A stretch of DNA of 64,000 nt from Salarias fasciatus. Lineage: Eukaryota > Chordata > Actinopteri > Blenniiformes > Blenniidae. This document shows positions 13,569-25,934 of the stretch, in pieces. Positions within the stretch are counted from its first letter, which is position 1. Each line of letters opens with the position of its first letter. The notes beneath the pieces were generated by a model. The model saw only the letters and a program-made list of their open reading frames with translations, did no database searches and was not told the DNA's origin. A program made the translations under genes and the position numbers. The stretch covers positions 23,712,431-23,776,430 of the forward strand of contig NC_043754.1 of NCBI RefSeq assembly GCF_902148845.1, given 5' to 3'.

Positions 13569-15273
13569 ATGTCAGTCAAACACGCCTCGGTTCATGCTAA
13601 ATGGGTCATCGGCAGAGTAATCGGCACCAAGATGCACAAAACTGCCAAAGTGAGGGTGACCAGGCTGGTGCTGGACCCCTACCTGCTCAAGGTGAGGCTT
13701 CTCATCACACCTGAGCGCGCTCTACTGTTCTGTTGTTCAACCTGGGCAAGCTTTACAAAGTAAGTGGTAGATAATGACAGTCTGTTTAGTGTAAGGATGT
13801 CAGAGTTCAGGGAACATATTCACCTTGAGTGGGCCGGGACGGTAAAACTGCTTAAATCACCTTTGAACTTTAAAATTTCTCTTTGTTGTGTGTCTATTTT
13901 TTCACAAAATCAAACAATTGCTACTTAAAATGATCACGATCTCAACATAAAGCTGATTTTAATGAAACTCTCAGGTGCAAAATACAGTGAAATGGTAATC
14001 ATACAGTATAACATCAGTATAGCACCTTATTGCATTCCACAAACTAGATTTATAACCCACACAATTAGTATGTAAATATGTATCAAGTGAGGCGACACAA
14101 ACAATATCTCAGAACTAGGAATTAGTGCAAGTACATTGCCAATTCAGTTTTTACATGTGTTGCTCTCATTTCATTCTTTAATACTTTTTTAGTAACGTTA
14201 CTACAAGTCTTTTTTAAACCTACACTAAGGAACTTTTCAACCTTAATAAAACATTTTAATATCTTTTGTGATGATACTTCGACTTATAACTAGTTGAATG
14301 ACCCTCTGTCACGGCCTGAGGGCGTCAGTATTGCTTTCACTTGGACTAAGCAGCTGTGAGGAGGGTGGTAGGAACCCTGCACACTAAAAAAAACTCCAAA
14401 TGTGCGGACTGCTTTACGGCATGCGTCACATCACGATATAACATTGTTTAGCCACCATTAGATTCATTTAGATTCATTACCTCTTCGTTATCCGTCCTTC
14501 ACACAGCCACTGGAAACAAATGTAGGCGAGTTCAGTTAGACAGCACGCCACCCGGAGCAGCAATTTACGAAGCCACGCGCTAGTCCTCATGGGAACTGTA
14601 GTATTCCTTCAGGCAAAACACTACTGCTTTTGTCCACTGGCGCCGCCAAAATCAACGAAGACTGAAATTTCCTTAGTGTTGCTTTAATTTGTATGTTTTT
14701 AGAAGTTACTTGATGCTTTCTATTTGTGTTGTACACATAAACATGTGACACATACAAAGTCTTAATCCATTGTCTCAGGTCTCATTTGTCTTAATTATGT
14801 TGTTGATTCTTCCTAACATTTCATATCACTGTTTGGAAAAGTGTTTATTTTTACTTAGGGTCATTTTATATCAAGTTTTATGTCATTTGTGGCTCACAGT
14901 AACGTTGTTCCACATTACCCTGTTGCCTTCAACCCTGTCTTTTCTTCTCTTGTAGTACTATAATAAGAGGAAGACCTACTTTGCCCATGATGCTTTGCAG
15001 CAGTGCACAATGGGAGACATCGTCCTCCTCAAGGCTCTTCCTGAGGCCAGATCGAAACACGTGAAGCACGAAATGGTTGAGATCGTGCACAAAGTGGGCC
15101 GCGTGGTGGACCCTCTGACAGGAAAGCGTGCGGCAGGGACAGAGTTTTTGGAGTCTCTGAGTGACCTCGAGGTGGAACAGGACACTTCGCTGGCAGAAAA
15201 ACTGCAGGAGCTCAACATCTCTGCTGCCTCCAGTGCAGCGGACTCTCCACCAGTGCAAACGTCCTCCTCATGA
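13569..15273 (+). CDS. mrps17: Mitochondrial small ribosomal subunit protein uS17m (MRPS17)
   Basis: The two coding exons are 13569-13691 and 14956-15273, giving 146 residues. An upstream non-coding exon probably ends at 13336, and the ATG exon begins at 13548 after a TTTGCTGCAG acceptor. The start is the first ATG of that exon. Exon 1 (41 residues) carries the S17 signature [18 protein letters not shown], the beta-strand core of the OB fold. Exon 2 continues with [12 protein letters not shown] and a GDIVLL strand, then an acidic, Ser-rich tail typical of the mitochondrial form. The family binds small-subunit rRNA early in assembly of the mitochondrial ribosome. The 1.26-kb intron contains a TTAA-flanked transposon. 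The gene lies just upstream of nipsnap2 on the same strand, as in other vertebrates. Confidence 0.96.
14218..14683. mobile_element. TTAA-flanked non-autonomous DNA transposon in the mrps17 intron
   Basis: The ends form an inverted repeat around ACACTAAGGAA (left ACCTACACTAAGGAA; right, reverse complement, AGCAACACTAAGGAA). Both sides are bordered by TTAA (14214-14217 and 14684-14687). TTAA target duplications are used by piggyBac and Kolobok elements. No transposase is present. The element is wholly intronic. Confidence 0.7.
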
Positions 15274-16638
15274 CAGAGAACCAGTCTGCACTGATTTAGT
15301 TTTCACATAATGTGTCTCTGTAAAGCAGTAGTCTTGTCATGCAAGTGGTATATATGATCTCTTTGTTATCTCCCTGGGTTACGGGTGGATTATAAGACAT
15401 GAAAAATATCCAAAATCTGTCCTGCTTTGAAACAAAATATTAAGAAAACATGTTTGATCTGTTGTGGTTCATTTGATTTTTCTGTTATTTTGCATGTATA
15501 AGCTGTTCTGTGCTCAGCATTTATTTGTGTCCTTTTTGCTTTTCTTTTAGCTTTTCTTTGTTTTGGTTTCCTTTTTTTGTTTCTTCACACTCTTTATTCT
15601 CTCTTTGTGTGAGTCTTTGTAGTAATTGTGAGCCTTATGTTTTCAGATGTTCTCTGTATCATTTGTTTGATATATAGACTCAAAACATTTAGACTGACTT
15701 CCAACAGAAGGTCTGGTCCTGTTTCTCTGCTTTTGAATAATAGTGATCTGTTGTTCATTACTTTGATAATTTGAACTCAGATGACTTGTAGTGATTTCTT
15801 ACACACCAGACAACTGGCAGGTGTCAGAAGAATAGGCGCAATTAAGACTTAACAAGAAAAACTGGTTCATGGAGTTTAGGAGTGCCTAAAGTGACTTAAC
15901 CATGAAAACAAACAGATCTACTGAAGAAAGATGCCAGATGACTGAGGAGACAGCTACCACAATGTGACTTAGAACAACAATTTAAGGACATTACCATGAA
16001 AATGTAAAGGAAGGATTAGGGTCTTTATCTGTAATATGGAAACAAGTTATTTTATTTCATTCCTGACCCAGATGTGTGTTTAAAGGATATTGCATAGTCA
16101 TATTAAAATGTATGTACCTCTAAGTGAGTTGTGGATTTTTTTTTTATTATTTTTTATTTAATTTATTTTTTTACTGTTAACTCATCTTACACTTTCTAAC
16201 ACTTTTGACTGATTTTTCAGTCTTTTTGTGGACACAACCTTATACCAACCAGCACTGGAAGAAAATTCATACATCTGCTTATACAGATGTTTCTCAAGAA
16301 AAAAAAAATCAGTATCATTTTATGAAGTTTTTTTTTTTTTTTTTTTTTTTTTTGCTCATCTAATTTAAAAAGTTCAATAACTTTTTGGAGGATGCAGGTG
16401 AAATTAGGTTTTCGGTACATGTTTTAAGTTCACTTTCGGATCATGTGTGATTCGCATTTTCATCAGGAGTTTATTAATTATTATAAAGTCAAACCATTTT
16501 TTTCTCAGCAGGATCTAATCTGGTGGGTGACCTGTGCCGGGGTGCCTTCAAACACGTCCGCTCCTCGCAGACTTGCTCGCGTTCGTGCGCGTGCTCGCAC
16601 CAAATCGACTCAAACCTCCGCGAGCCCTCGGCGTAAAC

Positions 16639-19600
16639 ATGGCGACCCGAGTCCTTCAGAGAGTCGGCAGAGGCCTGAAAGAGACGAAACGCGGGCTTCG
16701 GGCGAGCGGACAGCCGACCCTCACCGCGAGGTTAGACTTCTACCGACTGCGTCTGCCGCCCCGGGGGGTCACAGCCACTTTGAAGCGTGTTCGCTTTGAG
16801 TTAAGTTGACAGCAATGACAAAGTGCCGGATGCTAGGTGGCTAAGCTAGCGCAGTTAAAGTGAACGTTGGTGACGCTCATAACTGTGGTTAACGCAGCTT
16901 TAGCAGCGGAGACCGAAACCTGCTAGTTTTTTTTGTATTATTTTTTTAAACTGTGGAAAAAGTAGTGCTTGCAGGGAATAGTTTCAACCTAATACAACAG
17001 ACCCGTTGCGATAAAAAGTTAATTATAACTTTTTGTGAGTGTTAAACTGATAACAACTTCAAGGTCATAAAGCAGTGAACGCCTCTTCTCAGTGTGTGTG
17101 TGTGTGTGTGCAGCCGCGTGTGTGTGTTTTGCATGCTCGATCTCTGCATTAACCCGACACTGTGCTGTGTTTAATAATTATTAAAAGGGAAAACTGCCGG
17201 GTGAGCACCTCCCTGTTAAAGAGCAACTTGAAAACCCAGTTTCTTTACCAGAAGCTAAAGTCCTGGGCATGTGTCAAAGCTGCTTACAACTTCATGGAGA
17301 CTAATCTTAAGACCCTTTGCAGCATGCACAGCTCACACGAGCTGAAACCCCAGGGTTTTATAGCAGCAAACTATACTAAGTCCTTTGTTTTGATGTGGAT
17401 TTCATTACTTTAAAGTAAAACTAAAGCAAAATGTGCATAACAGATTCTGATTCATAGTATTCAAATTAAATTGTTTTTCAAGAGAGAATTAAAAAAATGA
17501 ACAGTCACAAGCCAAAGCCCAATACTCAGCAGATATAATTGCAGTTTCTGTTCTGAAGTTTACCTGTAGATCGGAAATTCGTTTGCATTGTGCTCTTTTG
17601 CATTAAGTTGTATGTTTTTTGCTACTTAGATCCATTCATAGTATTGATCACATGCATTCCACAAGACCTGAGACGCTTTAATTGCTTAAATCAAGTGTTA
17701 TACTATAAGTATTATAGGTTTTCTTAATCCACTGTAGAAAAAGCCTTCAAGTAAATACTCCTGACTTTGAAATAAGTAACATTTAGTAACAAAATTACAC
17801 TCGCATGACTACATTCATTTAACACTGAGAAGACGGATAACTGTCATAGCATTCCACAGCACCATTTGTTAAAACTGCTTGGACATTTATTTATCGTGCT
17901 TTCACAGCAGTTTGTGTGGACGAGCATACCCGGTTTGATTGAGCTTCACTAGTTTGGATTGGCTGCTTTTACATACTTCACTATTGTCTGGAGACCAAAC
18001 GCTGCACTTTGCTCTTATGGGGATTTTTACACCGTCTACATGCGACATTGTTGCCGATATAAAGCGATGAAAGCCTCTTTCCATGAGATGTTTACTGAGC
18101 TGTGCTTACACATTCCTGCGTGTTGTGGATTACTGTGCATTTATTAAGTCGTCTGCATTGCTCATCAGACTACAGAAGCCTTCTTGGTTCAGACTAGTGG
18201 GCCGTTTGGGGAGAACTGAAGGTGTTTGGTCCACATTGAAATCCCACATTTCACCTGGTTGAGGGGCGGAAGTGTCCCTGATGAAGACAGTGGCAATGAG
18301 GTTTCTGTCAGTGGTGTGTGAGCAGCATGGCTGAGTGTGAAAGGTCATTTAAAGCATGTTGAGACTGAAGTGTTACCTTTCATCTGTGAGTTTCCTGAGC
18401 CGAGAGTGTTTTCACTGACTGTGGGCTCGATGTACGACTATTAAGACAGCTATAGGATTATACAGCAGGAGGAAAAGTGAAGTACATTTTTAGGTTCCTT
18501 CCTCGCTGGTTAGGTTTTCTGCTGTTTATGTGGAGCAGATGAGACACTTGTTGAATGTGCTGCTTTTATTTATTTTCCTGTCCACAGGAGCTTGGCGGCT
18601 TTCAGAGAAGACAGCTGGTTCAAATCTCTTTTTGTGAGGAAGGTGGACCCGAGAAAAGATGCTCACTCTCATCTGCTGGCCAAGAAGGAGGACAACAATT
18701 TGTACAAGATCCAGTGTATGTGGCGCTGTGACTAATCCTGTGAAACCCCCGATGAGAGGCTTGTTGTTCACTCCTGTTTTGTGTGTTTCTTGCAGTTCAT
18801 AATGTGAAGCCCGAGTGCCTGGAAGCCTACAATGAACTCTGGTACGAAGTTCCTGTTCTCCTGTGAACTCTCAGCCGATCCTCATTAAAGTCGCCCTCCA
18901 GTAAACTCTGTATTGTTTGTCCTTTTTCGCATGTTTGCGCGTGTTTATCCGCAGTGAGGGCGTCCTGCCTTCCATACACGAAGACCCTGAATACCCGTGT
19001 GAGCTGGTGGGCACCTGGAACACCTGGTACGGAGAGCAGGATCAGGCGGGTAAGAAAACCGTGGTCACGTTTAAACACATTCAAGGCAAGGGCTCCGCCT
19101 GAATGATAGCAGCCAACAGCTTTAAATAACTGCAGAAAATGTTCTTATAGAAACGTATCAGTTAGTAAAAATTCACAATGGAGTAATTGAAGCAAAATTG
19201 AGATGGTTGATATGTAGTTTATTTAAACTGGGACTCACTAATTTCAATGTTTTCTTCACACTTACAAAAAAATAAAGCCACCTAATGTCTATTTAAAGAA
19301 AACAAAAGAATGTAAAAGGTTTTAAACGTCATAAGATACCTTCCAAGCATATTTCATCCCTGAATCGACACCATTCAAACTAATTCTGGTTAAAAAATTG
19401 TACGAAATTAAGAAAATTGATTAATGGAGTCCCTCTCATGCCTGGATTATTTTTTCATCTTTCCATTTGTGCCAAATTCTTCAAACCGCATTGTTGTATT
19501 ATTGTCATACTGGATTTCCACTTTTTCACTGCAGGGAGATGTCGAACGCTTCTGAGCTTTATATTTCAGGATTTAGTCTGTACCACAGTTACACACTGAA

Positions 19601-22600
19601 TCCTCCTGGATCCACTGAACAGATGAACTAATGTTGGGCTAAGTCTGCTGGTCTAAATGTCTCTGCTGGTTAAGTTTCTGGTGTCTTACAGATTTACCTT
19701 TCACCTTCTCTCAACATTTTGGCAAAATCTGATTTACAGTCTGTCCTGCTTTGGTCATTCTCATTAATTTTAAAGAATCTGCTCTCTTGCATGCCTGCAG
19801 ACGATGTTGCTGACGTGCACTGTCACCTAATGCTCGCTGGGTTGTAGCGAGGATCTTTTGCTGCTGTCTCAGTAGAAATCTTAAACATGACCTTAAATTG
19901 TGACCATACATATACTTTTAGTGGAATACCCAGTAACGCATTTCCTCATAGGTTTATCTGAGCTTTATGTTGTACAGACTGTATTTAAAAAATCCAAATC
20001 AGTTTAATTCACCGAGTCCAGTGTAACTGTGCATCTCGCCCAGAGCGAACTTCAACACAACGAACCACGTCAAAGAGCTGCATTATTCCTGGCTCCTCTG
20101 CTCCTTCTATTCTAGTTCACCTGTGGAGATATCGGGGAGGATACCCGGCTCTCACCGAAGTCATGAACAAACTCAGGCAGAATAAGGTAACGGCTGCTTG
20201 GACTAGTGGAGTTTACCGGCAGCTGCTGATCCAGAGGTTTCTAATCGGCGCACCGTTCAATGACAAACTGTAAATGAGACGTAAAGATCACAGCAGACGG
20301 GCTTTGAATCACACTGGTGCAGTTTGGGGCCTCAGTTTGATCACATGTTGTGTTTTTGTGTGTAACTTCACAAAGCGTTTCAAAAAGTTTTCATAAATTC
20401 AAACTTCTGGAGTTATGATGTTCACAGTGAAAGTTAGTCCAGTGTTTTTTTTTTCTTTTCTTTTGCTCAGAAATTCATAAAAGTGAGAGACTGTTATTGC
20501 AATAACCAAAAATTTGAGTCGCACAGTGGTCCAATAGGATTTCGTCATTTATTTCAACAAACCCACACAGAACCAGTAGACCTGCTATTAGAATGGAATT
20601 TATTTCAGCTAAGCTTTGTTTCTAAATAACTGACTCACTTTCCCTGTTTGAGAACTCCATCCTGTATTTAATCCTTTTTCAAATAAATGTACAATTTCTA
20701 GGAAGTGCTGTAAAAATATTTTTCTTCATAAAATGCTTCCACTAACTTTTATATTTATCTTATATTTCTAAAAGTGATCATTTCATGCTGTTTGGGATTA
20801 TGAATCCATGGTTTTTGTGTTGTGATTTTTATCTCACAGAAGTGATGTGACGTTGCTGCAGGTGTGAAAACGCTAAAGCTCTAAACTGATCTGGAACCAG
20901 TTCAGCCCGCTGACTCGTTATCCTGCAGCGGTTTCAGCGGAGCGCTCTGCCGTGTCGTTGCTGCAGGGGTTCATGGACTACCGGAGTGAGCGAGGGAAGA
21001 TGCTGCTGTCCCGCAGGAACCAGCTGCTGCTGGAGTTCAGCTTCTGGAACGAACCCGCCCCTCGTCCAGGACCCAACATCTACGAGCTGCGCTCGTACCA
21101 ACTCAGGGTAGCTCTCTCTCTCTCATGACTCACCGCCGTCTGCGACGGATAAATGTGTTTCCTTCAGATGACCTGGACGCTCACGATTGTGTTTTTCAGC
21201 CAGGGACGATGATCGAGTGGGGAAACTACTGGTGAGGCTCCGGTTGATCTTTTTTTTAAGCATCAAAACTGGATAGATTGGAAGAGCCGCTACATGAATA
21301 AAAAAATACGCTCACTGCCATTTCATTGGTTTCGCAGATTGTTGCAGGTGAATTTGAGTCAACGGTAGTGTTTACCCGCACAAATACTGCATGATTCTCA
21401 ACAATACAGCAGATTTCTTTTTAACACAATCGACAGATCTGTCATTAATGTATTTAATATGTACATGCCTGGTTGAACTGATCTTTTCTGGGTAATTTGC
21501 CTGTTTTAACCTAAATCCAAACTCTCTGGGGGGATTAACGTGATCCTGAGGTTATGATATGAGCTTGTATGTAATTGTTGGGATTTCGTCTCATGTCAGT
21601 GATGACGACAATTTCAGTGATGCTAACTGTTTATCTCCATGTGATGCTGTTGGTGCTGTGCAGGGCTCGAGCTATTGAGATCCGCCAGCAGAACCAGGAG
21701 GCTGTGGGAGGATTTTTCTCACAGATCGGAAGTTTGTACACAGTTCATCACTTATGGGGTGAGCATTTGTTATGTGTTCTTTTTCCTTCCAAAAGTTATG
21801 TTTATTCTAAGGCTGTGACTTTAACGCAAGTTACGATTGATTAATTACAGAAATTTTAACGCGATAAAAAAAATTATCGCAAATTGTCGCGGAACGTTTG
21901 TCACCGGACGAGTTTCACCCGGACATATTTCGCTGTGACACAACAACGAAACAGCTCCCGACTTGGTGACTTTCTCGTTAAATATGGCGACTTTCCAAAG
22001 CCTCCTGGCGACTTTTTTTTTTGTCAAAAGCGACTAGCAACAAATTTAGCGACTTTTTCTGGAGCTCTGGAGACGTGACAGGACGTCTCGTTCTGCAGCT
22101 GCTGTCCTCAATGAGCTGCGGTGCTGCGTGAGCCCCTCCCCCGTCCCAAAGCACTCACAGGCGTCCAGTCTCAGCAGCGCCCCCTGCAGGCAGAGCAGAG
22201 AGGAGACCCACACCACTCCTCCACACTTCAAATGAATCGCGTGTGCGCAAATACGCCGCTGTTCACTTGCTGACAAACCAAGAATCAACAGAAGAAAATT
22301 CATTTGTAGTTCTAACCATATTTAGGGTGTTTTTTTAACTCACATTTTGCTTCTCCCATGACGTTATTCCTCTCTCCTACAGCGTCCATTACAATTACAT
22401 GCAAATTGCAAATTAGGTAACGACCTCATCTAGCGACTTCTGGCGACTTTTAGGACAGCCAATAGTGACTTTCCTTACTGGGGAGTTGGCAACACTGCTC
22501 CCGATGACAGCGCACTACTTGGTCTCGTGCACAGAAAATTTTGATTTAAAAAGCCAGCGGATGGCAGCGTGGATAAAACCAAAGCTGGATGCACATTGTG

Positions 22601-23985
22601 CAGCAAAGAATTTGCATACCATCGCAGCACATGGAGCCTGCTATATCAACTGAATGCTAAGCATGTCGCAGCAGCGGCCAACACGCAAGCCTCGCATACA
22701 GCTAGAGCTGAAGAGGACGTCACTCCGACTACTTCAAGGACCTTCGCCCAGCCCAACAAAAGTTGCACTAATCAATGTGTATAGGTTTATTTGTCTTGGT
22801 TAAATTCCTCCTTCCTTGCTGAAAAAATGAACAGTGTTTTGTTGCTTAAGCTTATGTATCACTATATTGATTCACTATGCCAAAATCCATTAGAAAAAAG
22901 GTTCTCACTGATCTCGGGTCAAATATCGATATGCGATTAATTGAGGTTAATTAATTACAAAGGCCCTAATTAATTATTTTTTTTAATCGAGTCCCCCCCC
23001 CTAGTTTATTCAAAAAATAATAATATGACTAGGATCCTGGATTTATATAGTGGACACTGAGACACTGAGGTTACTAATCTGTGGTCTGATGAAGCAGCTC
23101 AGGGAGTCCTGTGTCCCAGCGTAATGAGTACATCCTCAGTTCATGGAAGCCTCTGAATTTCCTGGATACCATAACTGAGAAGTGTGTGTGCCAAAAACGT
23201 CTGTGGTGACAGAACAGAAATAAAATGGGAGAGTTTGTCCAAATTGTAGATTTGTTTGGTAGACTGTTTCCTTTATGCGTTATCATTTATCAACCTGTTC
23301 TTCACAAATTCACTGTTTGACCTGTGAAAAAACTGAGTGTTGATTCCTGGTTTGTTTCAGCTTATAAAGATCTGCAGTCGAGAGAAAACATCCGAAATGC
23401 AGCGTGGCAGCGTGAAGGATGGGACAAGATTGTTTACTATACAGGTAACTGTGGCTTTGTGCCTCATCTCACCTTTCTGATGGAGAATATTGTCAAGTAT
23501 TCACTACAAGAGGAATTATAACGTTTAGTGGATGGTGTTTTACAAATTTAAGTCTAAATTGCGTATGAATGTTGACCCTTATTCCCATGTTAACGCTTAT
23601 TCATTATGTCTTGCATGAACAATCAGAATAAAATAAAGGAAGCTGGAACTTTTTTCCTTTTTGAGAGGTAGAAGCTGAAAAACCAGGATTAAGTACAGGC
23701 TGCTGAAGGCCTTAAGAGAACAATGAGCGTGTTTGCACCATGAAGATCCACTCTGGTGGAGCGCCACAGAAAGAAATCCTTCAGAGGAACACAGTCGTCT
23801 TCTTTATGTCAGCAGTTTAAAAGGGGAACTCGTTGGTTCCTTTTTTTTTTTACGCTGCTGATTTGTCTACAGTGCATTAATTGAAGAACCAGCTGCTGAA
23901 ACGGTTGTTTGTCCCTCCAGTCCCTCTCATTCAGCACATGGAGTCCAGGATAATGATTCCCATGAAGACCTCGCCCTTGCAGTAA
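16639..23985 (+). CDS. nipsnap2: Protein NIPSNAP homolog 2
   Basis: The ten coding exons encode 282 residues (human about 286): 16639-16730, 18588-18715, 18796-18841, 18955-19049, 20116-20186, 20967-21107, 21200-21231, 21664-21758, 23361-23444 and 23921-23985. Splice phases agree throughout. The first exon encodes an Arg-rich, acid-poor N-terminus ([18 protein letters not shown]) that fits a mitochondrial targeting signal. Family landmarks follow: [73 protein letters not shown] and the C-terminal [19 protein letters not shown] proteins have two ferredoxin-like (dimeric alpha/beta barrel) domains. Known roles are on or in mitochondria, including marking damaged mitochondria for autophagy. Choice of NIPSNAP2 over NIPSNAP1 rests on the mrps17-cct6a-sumf2 neighbours. 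The 1.6-kb intron before exon 9 holds a hAT-type transposon. Confidence 0.95.
21808..23003. mobile_element. hAT-type DNA transposon in a nipsnap2 intron
   Basis: Perfect 8-bp direct repeats GTTTATTC flank the element (21800-21807 and 23004-23011), as expected for hAT insertions. The ends are imperfect inverted repeats (left TAAGGCTGTGACT; right, reverse complement, TAGGGGGGGGGACT). Subterminal TTAATTAATTACA motifs occur on both sides. On the + strand near 22577-22685 a short frame reads [20 protein letters not shown], a BED-type zinc finger pattern (Cx2C followed by His and a KH). That domain lies at the N-terminus of many hAT transposases. The rest of a transposase is absent, so this is a deleted, non-autonomous derivative. 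Confidence 0.8.
21962..22504. mobile_element. Insert nested within the hAT element
   Basis: A direct repeat GCTCCCGA occurs at 21954-21961 and 22497-22504 and brackets about 540 bases. That interval is rich in the phrase GCGACTTT in several copies and ends with AGTTGGCAACACT, a combination typical of a repetitive teleost hAT-like family. It appears to have inserted into the older hAT copy. No coding region is recognised. A CTCF-like motif (22178-22191, minus strand) lies inside. Confidence 0.55.
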
Positions 23986-25161
23986 CCGGCAGCGCCGCGG
24001 GGGGAAGCTGGACGGCCGCTGCTCCCGCTGTGCTGATCTGTAAAGAGAGAGTAACCAACCATCCGAGTGCGCACTGCCACGGGCTTCTTTTCCGTTGTTT
24101 CTGTTTTATTTTTCTCTGTTATTGTTGGTTTCTGTGTGGACTCTCTCGATGAGGTTAAATGGGTTTTTCTCCAGAACTCCTCTTGTCGTAGTGTGTTACT
24201 GATCCATTCAGGGGGAGCGTGTGTGTGTGTGTGTGTGTGTGGGCTTCTTCTAATTTTCACACACGTCCGTCTATGAAATGAGATGTTTGCCCCCCCCCCC
24301 CCAACATGTTGAACTTCTAAAGTCATTTAATGTTTGACTGCAGGTTCAATGCTGAAAAAAAAAGTCTTAAATTTCAATGTTGTTGCTAAATGGTCTTGCA
24401 CTAAAATTCATAACAGTTACTGACCAGATGGAGTGATTTTTTTACTCATGGGAGGAAGTGGAGAATGTAATGAGGAGGAACATGCTGTTTACAAAGGATC
24501 TGTTATCAACAGTGAAAGTGATTGAAACCTGTGTTTCGGGGCGTCAGTCGGACTTTATGAAGTGTTCATCCCACTCATACATCCAATGACTGTTTACACG
24601 GTTTCAATGCAGCCATCAGATTATGTAGTATAGCAATAATCAGATAGCTGGATACGGTGATACGTCTAAAAATGCCGTTATGAAGATGCATAAAGATTGT
24701 TTCCGATGTTTAACTGACCAGGACTCCAGATTGATTTTTCCTAAAATGCAGCATTGGGATGAATTAATGTTAGACTTGATTTCATTGGCAATAACTCATA
24801 AATCCGCCTGCTGTGTTGTGGCTGCTGTGGCCAGCTGACAGCCTGTATCTCACCTCTGGTCTCTTTAAATGATCCAGTTTTAGATTTCCACAGTGGGTTT
24901 GTTGATGAGGCCAGAGATTTGGACAATCTGAATGTTTGGGCTTTTCTGTCACTGTCTGATGTTGATAACTGGATAGGAAAAATTTCCTATTGTGGTGAAT
25001 ATGAAATGCAGTGCTTTAATGAGGTTAGATGTACATATTTAATTAAACTTCTGATGAAAATGAAAATATGTCCAATTATGGTGTGTTTATTGGCTATTTT
25101 GTGATTTTAATTTTCCACAGCTTTGAGTGATTGAAAAGTGTGAAATATCACACACAGAACA

Positions 25162-25192
<31 letters not shown>

Positions 25193-25690
25193 ATGGGCAC
25201 ACATTTCCTGATTTATTTGAAGAATCTCAGTATTGAAGTTTGATTGGAGTCGTTTTCAAGGAGGTTTCAAGAAGATCTCATTCTAACCCAAACATAGAAA
25301 ATAAACCTATTTATGGGTTAAATGTTAAGCATGAACGCATCTTTGTGGCCAATTTGTGCAAAGTAAACTTTGCAAGCTTGGACTTCCCTCTGATATTTGA
25401 TTTATCCAATTGTCACGGTGAAGCCAAATGCTTTTGGACAATCCAGAACAGTGAAAGAAAAACAGTTGCCCTAAAACAAAAGCAATTCTGCAGTTTCATA
25501 GTACTTTTACATGTTTTAACTAGTTTTAATTTTAACAACACAAGAAAGAGACGATTACACTTCAGAGTAAAAGCCTCGATTTCAAATTATTTGAACATTT
25601 TTTTAAATGAAAATATTGTATTCTGGAAAAAAATATAAAAAGTGGCTGGTTTAATCAATAAATGTGTTACAATTAAAACATGTTTTGTAA
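23986..25690. other. nipsnap2-cct6a spacer
   Basis: No gene is recognised. In mammals PSPH sits between these two genes, but none of its conserved motifs (DFDSTV and others) are seen here. The stretch holds GT microsatellites (24219-24241 and 25162-25189), a C-run near 24292 and A/T-rich DNA. The nipsnap2 3' UTR must occupy the left part. Confidence 0.6.
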
Positions 25691-25830
25691 ACATGAGCGG
25701 GAAAGCTGCTGTGACGGGTCAGTAAACGCAACATTTATTTTGCGTTCACGTAAACGGGCGTGTTTTAAAAGCGGAATGTCCCACTTTCTGCCGGCCACCT
25801 GAAGGCATCAGGGCAGCACGTGTCGGAGCC

Positions 25831-25838
25831 TTCTGGAA
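25831..25838. promoter_or_regulatory. Heat-shock-element-like half-palindrome upstream of cct6a
   Basis: TTCTGGAA, a TTC-nn-GAA pair, lies about 100 bases before the cct6a ATG. A CACGTG E-box is at 25818-25823. Chaperonin subunit genes are known HSF1 targets. Only two of the usual three units are clear, so this is a candidate. Confidence 0.4.
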
Positions 25839-25934
25839 AGAGACTCCCCTTTCCGAGAGCGTCTCAGCCCGAGCAGCGCGCTCTTCCTACCGGCGACACT
25901 TCTCACTTCTACACGCTGGTCGTGCCGCTTCGCC

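Noticed and set aside
23986-25690. psph gene between nipsnap2 and cct6a
   Set aside because: I looked for it because of mammalian gene order, but no phosphatase motifs or exon chain were found.
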